From assembly GCA_011174825.1 (NCBI GenBank), contig DUEZ01000006.1, positions 1 to 64,000 on the forward strand: 64,000 nt of DNA. The letters are read 5' to 3'. Of this stretch, positions 51,927 to 61,103 are shown piece after piece. The position numbers were made by a program, and so were the translations under genes. Under the pieces are notes generated by a model that was not told the origin of the DNA, did not search any database, and worked only from the letters and a program-made list of their open reading frames with translations. Numbering within the stretch: position 1 is the stretch's first letter; each line of letters starts with the position of its first letter. Origin of the DNA: Anaerolineae bacterium (GTDB taxonomy: Bacteria; Chloroflexota; Anaerolineae; Anaerolineales; E44-bin32).

Positions 51927-54611
51927 TTATCCCAACGATTTCAACTGACCTGTTATTTTGTCCGCGGACTCTTCGAGTGAAGCTAGTTTCTTCCGCTCCT
52001 TCTCAACTACATTCTTCGGAGCCCGTTCCGAGAAGGGCCCCGCCAACAACTCACCAATCCTTGTAATTTGCTCGTTTACCTCATCCAGTTCCTTCGTCAA
52101 TCGAGCCCTTTCAGCAGCCAGATCCACCATCCCAGCTAATGGAAGATAAGCTTCGATCGGTCCTACAACCAATGGCACTGATTCTGGTGGAGCTGTTGTC
52201 AAAGAGGGATGGATTTGGAATTGTTCCGGATCGAGCTTCGCTAAAACAGCTATCGCTTGTTGTAAGGATTTTAGAAGATCCGTAAGCTCGCTCCCAACAA
52301 TGATGGCCGCAATCTGGCGCGCGGGTTCCACTTTGCGCTCAGATCTCAGGTTACGGATCGCGCGAACCAAGTCCATGATCATGGAAAAGCGTTCAACAAT
52401 CTGATCCTCCTCTAAGACCTTCGAGGGAGGTTCTGGCCACTGCGCAACGATTAACGCCTCCTCCCAGCCATCTCCAGGTGCGTATCTCGAAGGTTTATCC
52501 TGACAGGCACCCTTCAAAATACCCCAAAGTTCCTCCGTCACATACGGTGTGAAAGGATGGAGCAGGCGGAGGCAAGTGTCGAAGATGTAAGCCATCGTCC
52601 ATGCAGTGAGCCAGGTCCGATCAGCCCCTTCATCCAATTGCAGTTTTGCGATCTCTAAATACCAATCGGCAAATTCACCCCAGAAGAACTCGTAGATCTG
52701 CCGTCCCGCCTCAGCGTACTGGTAATTGTTGAACAACCGATCAACATCACGGAGCAATCGATTGAGTCGCGTTTCAATCCAACGATCCGCAACAGTGGGT
52801 TCTGGTGAATCCTCCGGTCCGACGGGTGCCTTATCTAGTGCCATCAGAACGAGTCTACCTGCGTTCCATAATTTGTTAGCAAAGTTGCGATTGGCCTCCA
52901 CCCTTTGCAGGCTGAGGTTCATATCATTACCCGGTGTTGATCCAGTTAGTAAAGTAAAACGCAAGGCATCTGTACCGAATTCATCCATGACCTCAAGCGG
53001 ATCGATCACATTACCTATCGTTTTACTCATTTTCCGGCCTTGTTCGTCACGGACGAGTCCATGTAAATAAATCGTGTGGAAAGGAGGCTGATTGGTGAAC
53101 GCTAATCCCATCATGACCATTCGGGCGACCCAGAAAAAGAGGATGTCATATCCGGTTTCCATCATGCTTGTTGGATAGAAATATCTGAGATCCTCGGTCT
53201 CCTCTGGCCATCCAAGCGTGGAAAATGGCCAAAGTCCAGAGGAGAACCACGTATCAAGCACATCGGGATCCTGTTCAATCCTCATCGAAGCGCAGTGAGC
53301 ACATTGTGTAGGATCATCACGGGTGACGGTGATCTCCCCACAATCTAAGCAATACCATGCCGGGATCCGATGTCCCCACCAAAGTTGACGCGAGATACAC
53401 CAGTCGCGTATGTTCTCGAGCCAGTTGTAATAAACCTTGGTGAACCGCTCCGGCACAATGCGAATCTGACCTTGGCGAACGGATTCGATCGCAGGTTTGG
53501 CTAAAGGATCCATACGAACGAACCATTGTGTGGACACCATGGGTTCAACGATTTCTCCCCCCCGTTGGGTGCGAGGCACCTGCATCGTGTAGGGTTCGGT
53601 CTTGATCGTCAACCCTTCAGACTGCATATCACTCCATAAACGGTCTCTACAGAGGTAGCGATCCAAACCTTCGTAAGGTCCAGCGCTGGCACTCATCGTA
53701 GCATCGGGGTTAAGCACATTGATAATCGGTAAACCATGGCGCTGACCGATTTCATAGTCATTCGGATCATGCCCAGGAGTGATCTTTAAAGCTCCGGTAC
53801 CAAATTCCAAATCAACATAGGAATCCTCGATCACAGGGATCGGTCGCTTCAATATCGGAACCAAACAGGATTTCCCGATCAGATGCCGGTAACGTTTATC
53901 GTCTGGATGGATCGCCACGGCCGTATCGCCGAGTATTGTTTCTGGTCGGGTCGTAGCTACTGGGATTGATTCCTCAGAATCAGCGATCGGATATCGGAAG
54001 TAGTACAACGTACCCTGCTCCTCGGAATATTCCACTTCCAGATCGCTAACTGCGGTGCGTAATCCTGGTGACCAATTTATCAGATAGGCACCACGGTAGA
54101 TGAGCCCTTTCTCATAAAGCTGAACGAAGGCCTCCCTCACCGCTTGTGATAAGCCTTCGTCGAGCGTGAAACGTTCCCGCTCCCAGTCGCATGATGCTCC
54201 TAGCCGCCGCAATTGCTGCGTGATGATCCCACCGAACTTTCGCTTCCAGGTCCATGTCCGCTCGATGAAGGCCTCACGACCCAGCTCCTCGCGTGTGATT
54301 CCCTCGCTCTCCTGCAGATGTCTCTCAACTTGGAGTTGGGTCGCGATCCCAGCATGATCCGTGCCTGGAACCCAAAGTGTGGGTACACCTTTCATACGAC
54401 TATGGCGGATCATGAGATCCTCCATGGCCACAAACATAGCATGACCGAGGTGCAACTCACCTGTGACATTAGGTGGTGGAATGGAGATCACATACGGTTT
54501 CTGGTTGGGATCGATTCTCGGTTTGAAATACCCCCTTGATTCCCACCAATCATAGAGGCGTTTCTCTACAGATTTAAAGTCGTAGGCCTTGGAAAGTTCC
54601 TTTGTGCTCAT
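51927..54611 (-). CDS. valS: Valyl-tRNA synthetase, type 1 (bacterial)
   Basis: The 894-residue class Ia enzyme charges tRNA-Val. HLGH (the HIGH motif) is at residues 54-57 in PPPNVTGELHLGHAM, and the KMSKS loop is KMSKT in GRKMSKTIGNVID. The editing domain has VATTRPETILGDTAVAIHP. Zinc-ribbon Cys pairs are in YCLDCGEI and CAHC. The C-terminal 65 residues are the coiled-coil arm (AERARLTKELDEVNEQ) typical of bacterial ValRS. GGGAG before ATG 54611 supports the start. It follows a second, type 2 ValRS by 46 bp, so both are probably on one T-box-controlled transcript. Confidence 0.97.
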   Translation of the reverse strand: MSTKELSKAYDFKSVEKRLYDWWESRGYFKPRIDPNQKPYVISIPPPNVTGELHLGHAMFVAMEDLMIRHSRMKGVPTLWVPGTDHAGIATQLQVERHLQESEGITREELGREAFIERTWTWKRKFGGIITQQLRRLGASCDWERERFTLDEGLSQAVREAFVQLYEKGLIYRGAYLINWSPGLRTAVSDLEVEYSEEQGTLYYFRYPIADSEESIPVATTRPETILGDTAVAIHPDDKRYRHLIGKSCLVPILKRPIPVIEDSYVDLEFGTGALKITPGHDPNDYEIGQRHGLPIINVLNPDATMSASAGPYEGLDRYLCRDRLWSDMQSEGLTIKTEPYTMQVPRTQRGGEIVEPMVSTQWFVRMDPLAKPAIESVRQGQIRIVPERFTKVYYNWLENIRDWCISRQLWWGHRIPAWYCLDCGEITVTRDDPTQCAHCASMRIEQDPDVLDTWFSSGLWPFSTLGWPEETEDLRYFYPTSMMETGYDILFFWVARMVMMGLAFTNQPPFHTIYLHGLVRDEQGRKMSKTIGNVIDPLEVMDEFGTDALRFTLLTGSTPGNDMNLSLQRVEANRNFANKLWNAGRLVLMALDKAPVGPEDSPEPTVADRWIETRLNRLLRDVDRLFNNYQYAEAGRQIYEFFWGEFADWYLEIAKLQLDEGADRTWLTAWTMAYIFDTCLRLLHPFTPYVTEELWGILKGACQDKPSRYAPGDGWEEALIVAQWPEPPSKVLEEDQIVERFSMIMDLVRAIRNLRSERKVEPARQIAAIIVGSELTDLLKSLQQAIAVLAKLDPEQFQIHPSLTTAPPESVPLVVGPIEAYLPLAGMVDLAAERARLTKELDEVNEQITRIGELLAGPFSERAPKNVVEKERKKLASLEESADKITGQLKSLG

Positions 54612-54657
54612 CTCGCACACTCCCAATCAAGGATCATCGAATACGTATGAAAATAGG

Positions 54658-57123
54658 TTAGGTATCGCGGGTTGGATTAATGTCGATTTGGATCTCAACC
54701 GAACCTAGTCGCGGTAATGATGGATCGAGGATGTCGACCACCTCCACCTCTTTCGCTCGAGTTACGCTCATCAAATCGATCACGATATCATGTAGTTGAT
54801 CGTGTAACGTTTGGTCACTTGCTGTGATTTGCAGGCGCGAGATTTCAGTGGCGAGAGGGAGGTGACGCTCACTTTTGTATCGTCGAACGGTCGTTATCGC
54901 TTCTACCAAAGCCTCCCCAAATCTATCAGCAAGCTCATCTTCCCAGGAGGGATCCCCTTCAGGCCAATGTGATCGGTGTAGAGATATTGACGCTTCATGA
55001 GCAGCATAAAGTGTTCGATAGATCTCTTCCGTCACATGGGGCAATATCGGTGCGAAGAGTTTTATCGTCGTCAATAGCGCATGATAGAGCGTATATATTG
55101 CTCCATCCCGAAGCGCCCCACCCTGACCATAAAGACGTCCCTTCACCAATTCGAGGTAGTTATCCGCTAGATCATGCCAGAAGTAGGCCTCAGTTATCGA
55201 CTTGGCGGACGAGTAATCGTAGTCTTGAAAAGCCTCCGTGGTTAAATGAATGGTAGCTTGGGTCCGTGAGAGGAGCCAGCGGTCGGTTGGAATAAATGAT
55301 GGTGGTTTCGATTGGGGTTGGTAGTCTTTCAGAAAAGGCTCGCTGAAACGCGCTACATTCCACAACTTTGTAACGAGCTTCGCTCCAGCCTGGATTTTCT
55401 CCTCACTGATGATGGTATCTTTGCCAAGTCCTGTACTTGCAGCCCAATAGCGAACGGCATCAGCGGAATAACGGTCGACCATCTCTTCCGGCGTCGCCGG
55501 TCCACCACCGCGACTCTTGCTTATCTTCTCCCATCCATGTGGTGCTAAAGCCCACCCAGAGATCGCTGCTGCCCTCCAAGGCACAAGACCAAAATGATGA
55601 TGGGACTTAACGATCGTATAGAACGCCCATGTGCGGATGATTTCATGCGCTTGGGGACGAAGGGACATTGGATAGACCAGGTTATGGAACGCGTCGTCTT
55701 CTAAAAACCGTCCAATGATTTGGGGGGTCATCGAAGATGTTGCCCACGTATCCATAACGTCATTATCCGCGGTGAACGAAACCCCTCCACAAGCACAAAG
55801 CCGATCGGGAGATTGCTCGCGGGGATCGATCGGAAGTTGATCATCTTTCGCCAGGATGACTTCACCACAGTCGGAGCAGAACCATACGGGGAAAGGAACG
55901 CCAAAGATACGCTGCCTAGAGATGCACCAATCCCACTGTAGATTTTCAACCCAGTCTCTATAGCGTGCATGCATATGCTCAGGGTGCCACTCGACTTGAT
56001 CACCTGCATCTAGGAGATCGTTTTTGTGATCGAGGATCTTGATAAACCATTGATCGGTCACAAGATACTCAACAGGCGTATCACATCGCTCGTGAACTCG
56101 GACGGATTGCTTGAGAGTACTCTTATCAAGGAGCCTGCCTGCATTTTCTAGATTATCGAGAATCTGTTGTCTCGCCTCGAGAACCGGAAGCTCTGCAAAA
56201 TCACCGGCTGCTTCGCTCATCCTGCCGTCAAGCATAATGGCTTGAATTAATGGCAGTTCGTACTGGTACCACCATTCAATATCCACTTTGTCCCCAAACG
56301 TACAGCACATCACAATCCCAGTACCCACTTCTGGATCCACCGCACCATCGATCAATATAGGGACCTCCTGAGCGAAAAGAGGCACGCGAGCTACACGACC
56401 TTCAAGATTACGTTGATCCTCAGGATGAACGAAGACGGCCACACATGCGGGTAGCAGTTCGGGTCTTGTGGTTGCAATGGGTAAACTTTTACCGTCATCT
56501 AATTCAAAGTCTATCGTGTAGAATTGCCCCTCTCGAGTGAGATCACTCAGATCCGCCTGTGCGATTGCGGTACGGCATTCGGTGCACCATAGCGTTGGGG
56601 CTTTCTGACGATAAACTAATCCCTTTCGGTAAAGATCAATAAACGACCATTGGGCGATTCGTCGAGAGAGGTCATCAATCGTTCGATATGTGTAACGCCA
56701 GTCAATGGAAAGGCCAAGGCGCTTCCAGAGCTCTTTATATTTGATCTCCGCCTCTTCGCTGATCCTCCGACACTCGTTCTCAAACATGCCTCTTTTAACT
56801 TCGTAGGATCGCATTCCCAACTGACGTTCAACCAAGCGCTCTGTAGGTAAACCGTTGTCATCAAAACCCATGGGGTAGAAAACGTTGAATCCCTGCATAC
56901 GCCAGAAGCGTGCTAAAAAATCGGTTTGGCTGTAGGAATACACGTGACCTAAGTGCAAATCGCCAGAGACCGTCGGCGGAGGTGTGTCGATCGAATAAAC
57001 TTCTGAGCCCTGATCAGCCTCGAACGTATAAACACCCTTGGTCTGCCAGAATGATTGAAGACGGCGCTCAACATCCGCCGCGTCGTACCTCTTTGGCAAT
57101 GAGAAGTCGTTAAATTGATCCAT
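54658..57123 (-). CDS. valS: Valyl-tRNA synthetase, type 2 (archaeal/alphaproteobacterial-like)
   Basis: The 821-residue enzyme has DTPPPTVSGDLHLGHVYSYSQ with HLGH at residues 57-60, FYPMGFDDNGLPTERLVE and the KMSKS loop as KISKS in GWEKISKSRGGGPATPEEM. These are marks of ValRS type 2, seen in archaea, Rickettsiales and some other bacteria. The editing domain keeps IATTRPELLPACVAVFVHP. The C-terminal coiled-coil arm of type 1 is absent. The ATG at 57123 is preferred to an in-frame TTG at 57144. It lies just behind a T-box leader with a valine specifier and directly before valS type 1, so the cell may encode two different ValRS enzymes. Confidence 0.92.
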   Translation of the reverse strand: MDQFNDFSLPKRYDAADVERRLQSFWQTKGVYTFEADQGSEVYSIDTPPPTVSGDLHLGHVYSYSQTDFLARFWRMQGFNVFYPMGFDDNGLPTERLVERQLGMRSYEVKRGMFENECRRISEEAEIKYKELWKRLGLSIDWRYTYRTIDDLSRRIAQWSFIDLYRKGLVYRQKAPTLWCTECRTAIAQADLSDLTREGQFYTIDFELDDGKSLPIATTRPELLPACVAVFVHPEDQRNLEGRVARVPLFAQEVPILIDGAVDPEVGTGIVMCCTFGDKVDIEWWYQYELPLIQAIMLDGRMSEAAGDFAELPVLEARQQILDNLENAGRLLDKSTLKQSVRVHERCDTPVEYLVTDQWFIKILDHKNDLLDAGDQVEWHPEHMHARYRDWVENLQWDWCISRQRIFGVPFPVWFCSDCGEVILAKDDQLPIDPREQSPDRLCACGGVSFTADNDVMDTWATSSMTPQIIGRFLEDDAFHNLVYPMSLRPQAHEIIRTWAFYTIVKSHHHFGLVPWRAAAISGWALAPHGWEKISKSRGGGPATPEEMVDRYSADAVRYWAASTGLGKDTIISEEKIQAGAKLVTKLWNVARFSEPFLKDYQPQSKPPSFIPTDRWLLSRTQATIHLTTEAFQDYDYSSAKSITEAYFWHDLADNYLELVKGRLYGQGGALRDGAIYTLYHALLTTIKLFAPILPHVTEEIYRTLYAAHEASISLHRSHWPEGDPSWEDELADRFGEALVEAITTVRRYKSERHLPLATEISRLQITASDQTLHDQLHDIVIDLMSVTRAKEVEVVDILDPSLPRLGSVEIQIDINPTRDT

Positions 57124-57146
57124 CGCGTCATCCCATAGAATCAAGA

Positions 57147-57412
57147 AAACCCTTCGTCCTTGAGGACGAAGGGTTTAACCTCCGCGGTACCACCTCATTT
57201 CGCCGGGCATTGCTGCCGAGGCGCTCTCACTACCCCGACCAACATCAGGGCTTCGCTGTAACGGGCTCACCCGCGCCGTTCTACTCCCCAGTCCATCCCT
57301 GAGCGGGTTTCTTCGGCGGATCAACCGGGCGACATTCAGCGGTGGCGATTGTGGGGGCTCTCAGCCTTTAGCCACTCCTTCTCTGCCAACGCTTTACCGC
57401 TTACTCCTCCCA
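57147..57412 (-). promoter_or_regulatory. T-box riboswitch, valine (GUC) specifier
   Basis: The minus-strand leader has Stem I with the AGTA bulge, then helix AGCGGT/ACCGCT, then GAA-T-GTC-G-CCC. GTC (57331-57333) is in the specifier position and codes valine. The T-box motif AGGTGGTACCGCGG lies at 57182-57195. A terminator hairpin AAACCCTTCGTCC/GGACGAAGGGTTT (57147-57176) follows and ends in TTTTCTT. Uncharged tRNA-Val should favour antitermination and raise ValRS synthesis. Confidence 0.93.
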
Positions 57413-57440
57413 GTTATTCTGGTATCAAAATGTTTGGCGC

Positions 57441-57446
57441 ATTATA
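57441..57446 (-). promoter_or_regulatory. Extended -10 promoter of the ValRS operon
   Basis: TGCTATAAT on the minus strand is an extended -10 element with a perfect TATAAT, about 30 bp before Stem I of the T-box. The -35 region (TATCGA at 17 bp) is weak, as is common with extended -10 promoters. Confidence 0.7.
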
Positions 57447-57559
57447 GCACAGAAACATACAGCTCGATAATAGGCATCTTTGGGGTGGATGAAGATTCTG
57501 TCGATCGAACGTGAATGTTCGAGATCGCTTGATCGTCGCGAACAGGATCATGCGTTCGA

Positions 57560-60500
57560 TCAAGCACCTTCTCTTCCTTCCGGATGGCGGACTTCACTTC
57601 CAAGTAAAGGAGAGCGAATTGGGATCGCGATGGTAAAGGTGCTGCCTTCTCCCAACCGACTTTCTACAGAAATCTGTCCTCCATGCTGCTCTACAATCGA
57701 TTTTACGATCGCTAATCCAAGCCCCAATCCGGTTTCTCGATCTCCCTCCCTACGTCGAGCACGATAGAACTTTTCGAAGAGACGCGCTTGGTCTGTTGGA
57801 GCGATACCCACCCCGGTATCTTTGATCGCGATCAGCTGCAAAGAGTTTTCTTGAGTGACACGAATGGAAACTTTTCCCTCTGCTGCTGTGTAGCGAATCG
57901 CATTATCAAGTATGTTTGCAACCGCTTGACGCATGAGCGTTCGATCGGCTTCAACAGACTCCATGCCATCAGCGATGTCAACATCGATCGAGATCTGTTT
58001 GTTGACCGCTTGAGGTCGGTAGGAATCGATCACCTTGGCGATGAATTCCTCAATATCAACGGCTTCAAGATCCAATCCCAGACCCGCCTCGATTCGACCA
58101 AGATCCAGAAGATTATCTACCAGCGTTCCCATCTGATCGACACTTGTCAGAATCTTATCCATGAAATCCTTTTGTTGATCATTCATCGCCCCAACCATGC
58201 TGAGCATCGTAGCATAACCTCGCATGAGGGTTAATGGCGCCCTGAGGTCATGACTGACGGTTGAAACAAACTCTGATTTCACCGCGTCAAGTTTTTTGTA
58301 GTGCGTGATATCCCTTAGAATACACAACCTGCTGGATGATTCACCTTCCTCAGGATTGATATCTGCGATAGCAGCGAACATCACTCTTCCAGGATCGATT
58401 TCAATCTCAGCTGTTTGAATATCTTGACCAGGTGCCATCAAGAGATCCAACAACTCATCCGTCGTTAGCCAATCCGTCGCTGGCATACCGATAGCTTCAC
58501 TCACCTCTCCGCGGAACAGAAATGCGGATGCTGGATTGGCCAAGGAGATCCGTCCTTCTTGATCGATGACAATTACAGCGTCGGGCGTCCACTCAAGTAC
58601 CGCGGTTAACTGCGTTCGTTCTTGCTCCGCACGATGGTATAAATGGGCGTTGCTAACCGCGATACCAAGTTGGCTGGCGATAATTGAGAGGAGATTAATT
58701 TCATCTGGAGCATACACACGCGGAACTTGATGGCCCAACCAGAGCGCCCCAACGAATTGTTCCTCATGAGAGATTGGTAAGGCGGCCAGTGACTCAATCG
58801 ATTTTGTCAGGAAATGAACATCGATGATCGTCCGCGCTCTACTGGGATTCTCGAGGGTGAAGCGACCGCGCTGTTGACACAAATCCATGACCTGAGAGTC
58901 GAGAGAGGACCAATTGCCTGGATCTTCTCCAACCTGATACGCTTCTACCGGAACGTTTTCATCATCAATTATTGGAAGCAGGGCAAGCCGTACGACATCT
59001 GCATCTGTGATCTTTGCCACACCGTGGAGAATCGGTGGTAAGACGTCGGATAACTCGAAACCACTGGCCACATGTTGGCTCACTGACAGGAGCAGGGTCA
59101 TCTCATCCAATCTGGATTTCAACCTCTGCCGCATCTGTTCAAATGAGACAGCAAGCTGACCAATTTCGTCCTCCCCAGAACTCGTCACCGCTTCAGCAAG
59201 ATTACCCCGAGCGATAGATCGGGCGACATTGGCCATCATGCGCAAGGGTTCAGTTAATCGTCGACTGAGAGCGTAAACCATTCCAACAACCAACATACCG
59301 ACCGCGAAGAGCACGAAGGTTAAACGGGCTGCAATTTGGAGCGCTTGTCGTTGGACTTCGCGCATGGGAGTCGTGACAATAACTTGCCACGGATAGCCTT
59401 CCACTGGAAGTGTGTACACCAGAAGCCGCGTTCCATCTTGAGCGGTCTCTACCTGAACTTGTTCTTCCGAGATCAAATCGAGATCAATCGATCTCATCTC
59501 CTGTTCAGCACTTGGATGTAAAAGGATCAATCCATGTCCATCCGTAATAAATGCTTCACCCGGAAACACTTTTTCAAGGCTGCTGACTACCGGTGACATC
59601 AATGGATTCGATGCGAGGTCAGTCCAAGCTACAACTGCGCCGATGGGTCCCTCATCATCCTCAGTTTGGATTGGCGATAGAAAGGCAAGTTGTGCCGCGC
59701 GATCCAATCCATCTGGCTCAAGGACCACTTCCTCTGGCACACCCCTTAGAACGGAGCGCAGGCTCACAGTTATCTCGCGTGGGATCTCAAGACGGAGGCC
59801 ACGTGAGGCAGGATAAGACATGAGCAACTCACTCTCCGAGTCAAACACAGCCAAGCGGTTAAAGAAGGTATCCGCACGAAGCTGTGTGGCAAGGATCTCA
59901 GTGGAGAGGGATTCTTGAACGATGAACTGATTCAGCTCCCCAGCAATTCGCTGACTGTAATTCCGCCCAGTTTGGATGAAATAGGGTATCGCTCCCCCGG
60001 CTTGACTTGCCGTATGCCTCATTTGTCTTTCTACTAAATCTCTTGCAGAAGTTTGAGCTAATAACCAATCTCCATAAAGCAAGATCGTGCTAGCAATAAC
60101 GCCAAGTATGAGAAAGACCGTCACTAGCCGAGCTGCTAAGGAGCGATTATAGGGTCCTACCACAAGAGTTTGAGGACGATACCATGCATCGACCTCAGCG
60201 GATCGTATGATCTCACAGATTGCACCTGCAAAGAGAGTCTCGATTGTCGCGGCAATGATTGTTGGATTCACAAGAGTCAACGCGTAATCCAGACCGTCGT
60301 ATAAACTGCCTCCGCTGTATTCAAAAAGTTCTACGGTTTGCAACAAACCCAATACAAAGCCACCGATGATGCCAGCGACGATCGGGTTACGAGCCGCGCG
60401 ACCTGCCCACTCCATATAATCTCGCCGGAGCAACCATGCGACAAGTGCTGCCTGCAGCATGAAATGGAATGGTGTGAGGATGCGGAATGTCTCCCAGCCA

Positions 60501-60886
60501 CCCCTTGCCAGACCTCCGACAAGAGCCACAACAACTGCTTGCCACTGCCCTAACAATCCCGCTGCGAGCATCCAGGGAAGCGCGCCGAAAACCGAAAAAG
60601 ATGGGCTCTTAGGTTCAAGGGAGACTCCTGGTATGACCACTGTCTCTGATAAGGGAAGACGCACAAGGAGCGCTTCGGATGCAATCGGGGAGATCACGAT
60701 AAGAAACAGCAGGATCAACCAATGCCACCTGCTTCTGAGCTTCACTCGCCAGTTTATCCGACGGAAATGAAAGAGGATCAGGCTCAAGATCACGATGCCT
60801 TCTACAACCAGAATTACAATGCCTGACCAACGAAGGGGGATTTGGAAATTAGGTCCCCCTCCCAGCCCCCACAACTCAACCCTCAT
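57560..60886 (-). CDS. Membrane sensor histidine kinase (membrane domain-Cache-HAMP-GAF-PAS-HisKA-HATPase)
   Basis: The 1108-residue kinase starts at ATG 60886 with AGAGGG upstream. Residues 1-250 hold about eight membrane helices. A large extracellular sensor domain follows to about residue 510, then a helix and HAMP (LTEPLRMMANVARSIARGN), a GAF domain, a PAS domain (VLEWTPDAVIVIDQEGRI), HisKA with the phospho-accepting His in STVSHDLRAPL, and HATPase with the N box ANILDNAIRYT, G1 KDTGVGIA and G2 GLGLGLAIV. It should autophosphorylate in response to an external and a cytoplasmic signal. It is divergent from a REC-ParA gene, its possible partner. Confidence 0.94.
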   Translation of the reverse strand: MRVELWGLGGGPNFQIPLRWSGIVILVVEGIVILSLILFHFRRINWRVKLRSRWHWLILLFLIVISPIASEALLVRLPLSETVVIPGVSLEPKSPSFSVFGALPWMLAAGLLGQWQAVVVALVGGLARGGWETFRILTPFHFMLQAALVAWLLRRDYMEWAGRAARNPIVAGIIGGFVLGLLQTVELFEYSGGSLYDGLDYALTLVNPTIIAATIETLFAGAICEIIRSAEVDAWYRPQTLVVGPYNRSLAARLVTVFLILGVIASTILLYGDWLLAQTSARDLVERQMRHTASQAGGAIPYFIQTGRNYSQRIAGELNQFIVQESLSTEILATQLRADTFFNRLAVFDSESELLMSYPASRGLRLEIPREITVSLRSVLRGVPEEVVLEPDGLDRAAQLAFLSPIQTEDDEGPIGAVVAWTDLASNPLMSPVVSSLEKVFPGEAFITDGHGLILLHPSAEQEMRSIDLDLISEEQVQVETAQDGTRLLVYTLPVEGYPWQVIVTTPMREVQRQALQIAARLTFVLFAVGMLVVGMVYALSRRLTEPLRMMANVARSIARGNLAEAVTSSGEDEIGQLAVSFEQMRQRLKSRLDEMTLLLSVSQHVASGFELSDVLPPILHGVAKITDADVVRLALLPIIDDENVPVEAYQVGEDPGNWSSLDSQVMDLCQQRGRFTLENPSRARTIIDVHFLTKSIESLAALPISHEEQFVGALWLGHQVPRVYAPDEINLLSIIASQLGIAVSNAHLYHRAEQERTQLTAVLEWTPDAVIVIDQEGRISLANPASAFLFRGEVSEAIGMPATDWLTTDELLDLLMAPGQDIQTAEIEIDPGRVMFAAIADINPEEGESSSRLCILRDITHYKKLDAVKSEFVSTVSHDLRAPLTLMRGYATMLSMVGAMNDQQKDFMDKILTSVDQMGTLVDNLLDLGRIEAGLGLDLEAVDIEEFIAKVIDSYRPQAVNKQISIDVDIADGMESVEADRTLMRQAVANILDNAIRYTAAEGKVSIRVTQENSLQLIAIKDTGVGIAPTDQARLFEKFYRARRREGDRETGLGLGLAIVKSIVEQHGGQISVESRLGEGSTFTIAIPIRSPLLGSEVRHPEGREGA

Positions 60887-60916
60887 ACAACCCTCTTCTT
60901 CCTTCCACCGTTGAGG

Positions 60917-60946
60917 ATTATAGCATCGGCGATTCATCCTCCACAA
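60917..60946 (-). promoter_or_regulatory. Promoter of the large histidine kinase
   Basis: TGCTATAAT gives an extended -10 with TATAAT at 60917-60922. TTGTGG at 60941-60946 lies 18 bp upstream as -35. Transcription would begin about 20-25 bp before the start codon at 60886. Confidence 0.6.
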
Positions 60947-61033
60947 CTAGCGAAACTCTCCTGGTTTTTGCTATTTGTACAGTACTCAATACCCATTTTC
61001 CTAAGTATTCCCAATATCCTCCCTTAGTCCATC

Positions 61034-61062
61034 TTGCCGACCCATTAGCTTTATGCTAGACT
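61034..61062 (+). promoter_or_regulatory. Possible promoter of the REC-ParA operon
   Basis: TTGCCG (61034-61039), a 17-bp spacer and TAGACT (61057-61062) match the sigma-70 pattern at four positions each. They lie 40 bp before the start codon. The divergent kinase promoter is about 100 bp away. Confidence 0.4.
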
Positions 61063-61103
61063 GCCCTAAGATATGTCAATTATGTTCTGCCGGAGTTCGA
61101 AGT

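Noticed and set aside
57526-57565. Inverted repeat GCTTGATCG/CGATCAAGC at the end of the large kinase gene
   Set aside because: It overlaps the kinase's last codons and has no T run, so a terminator call is not supported.
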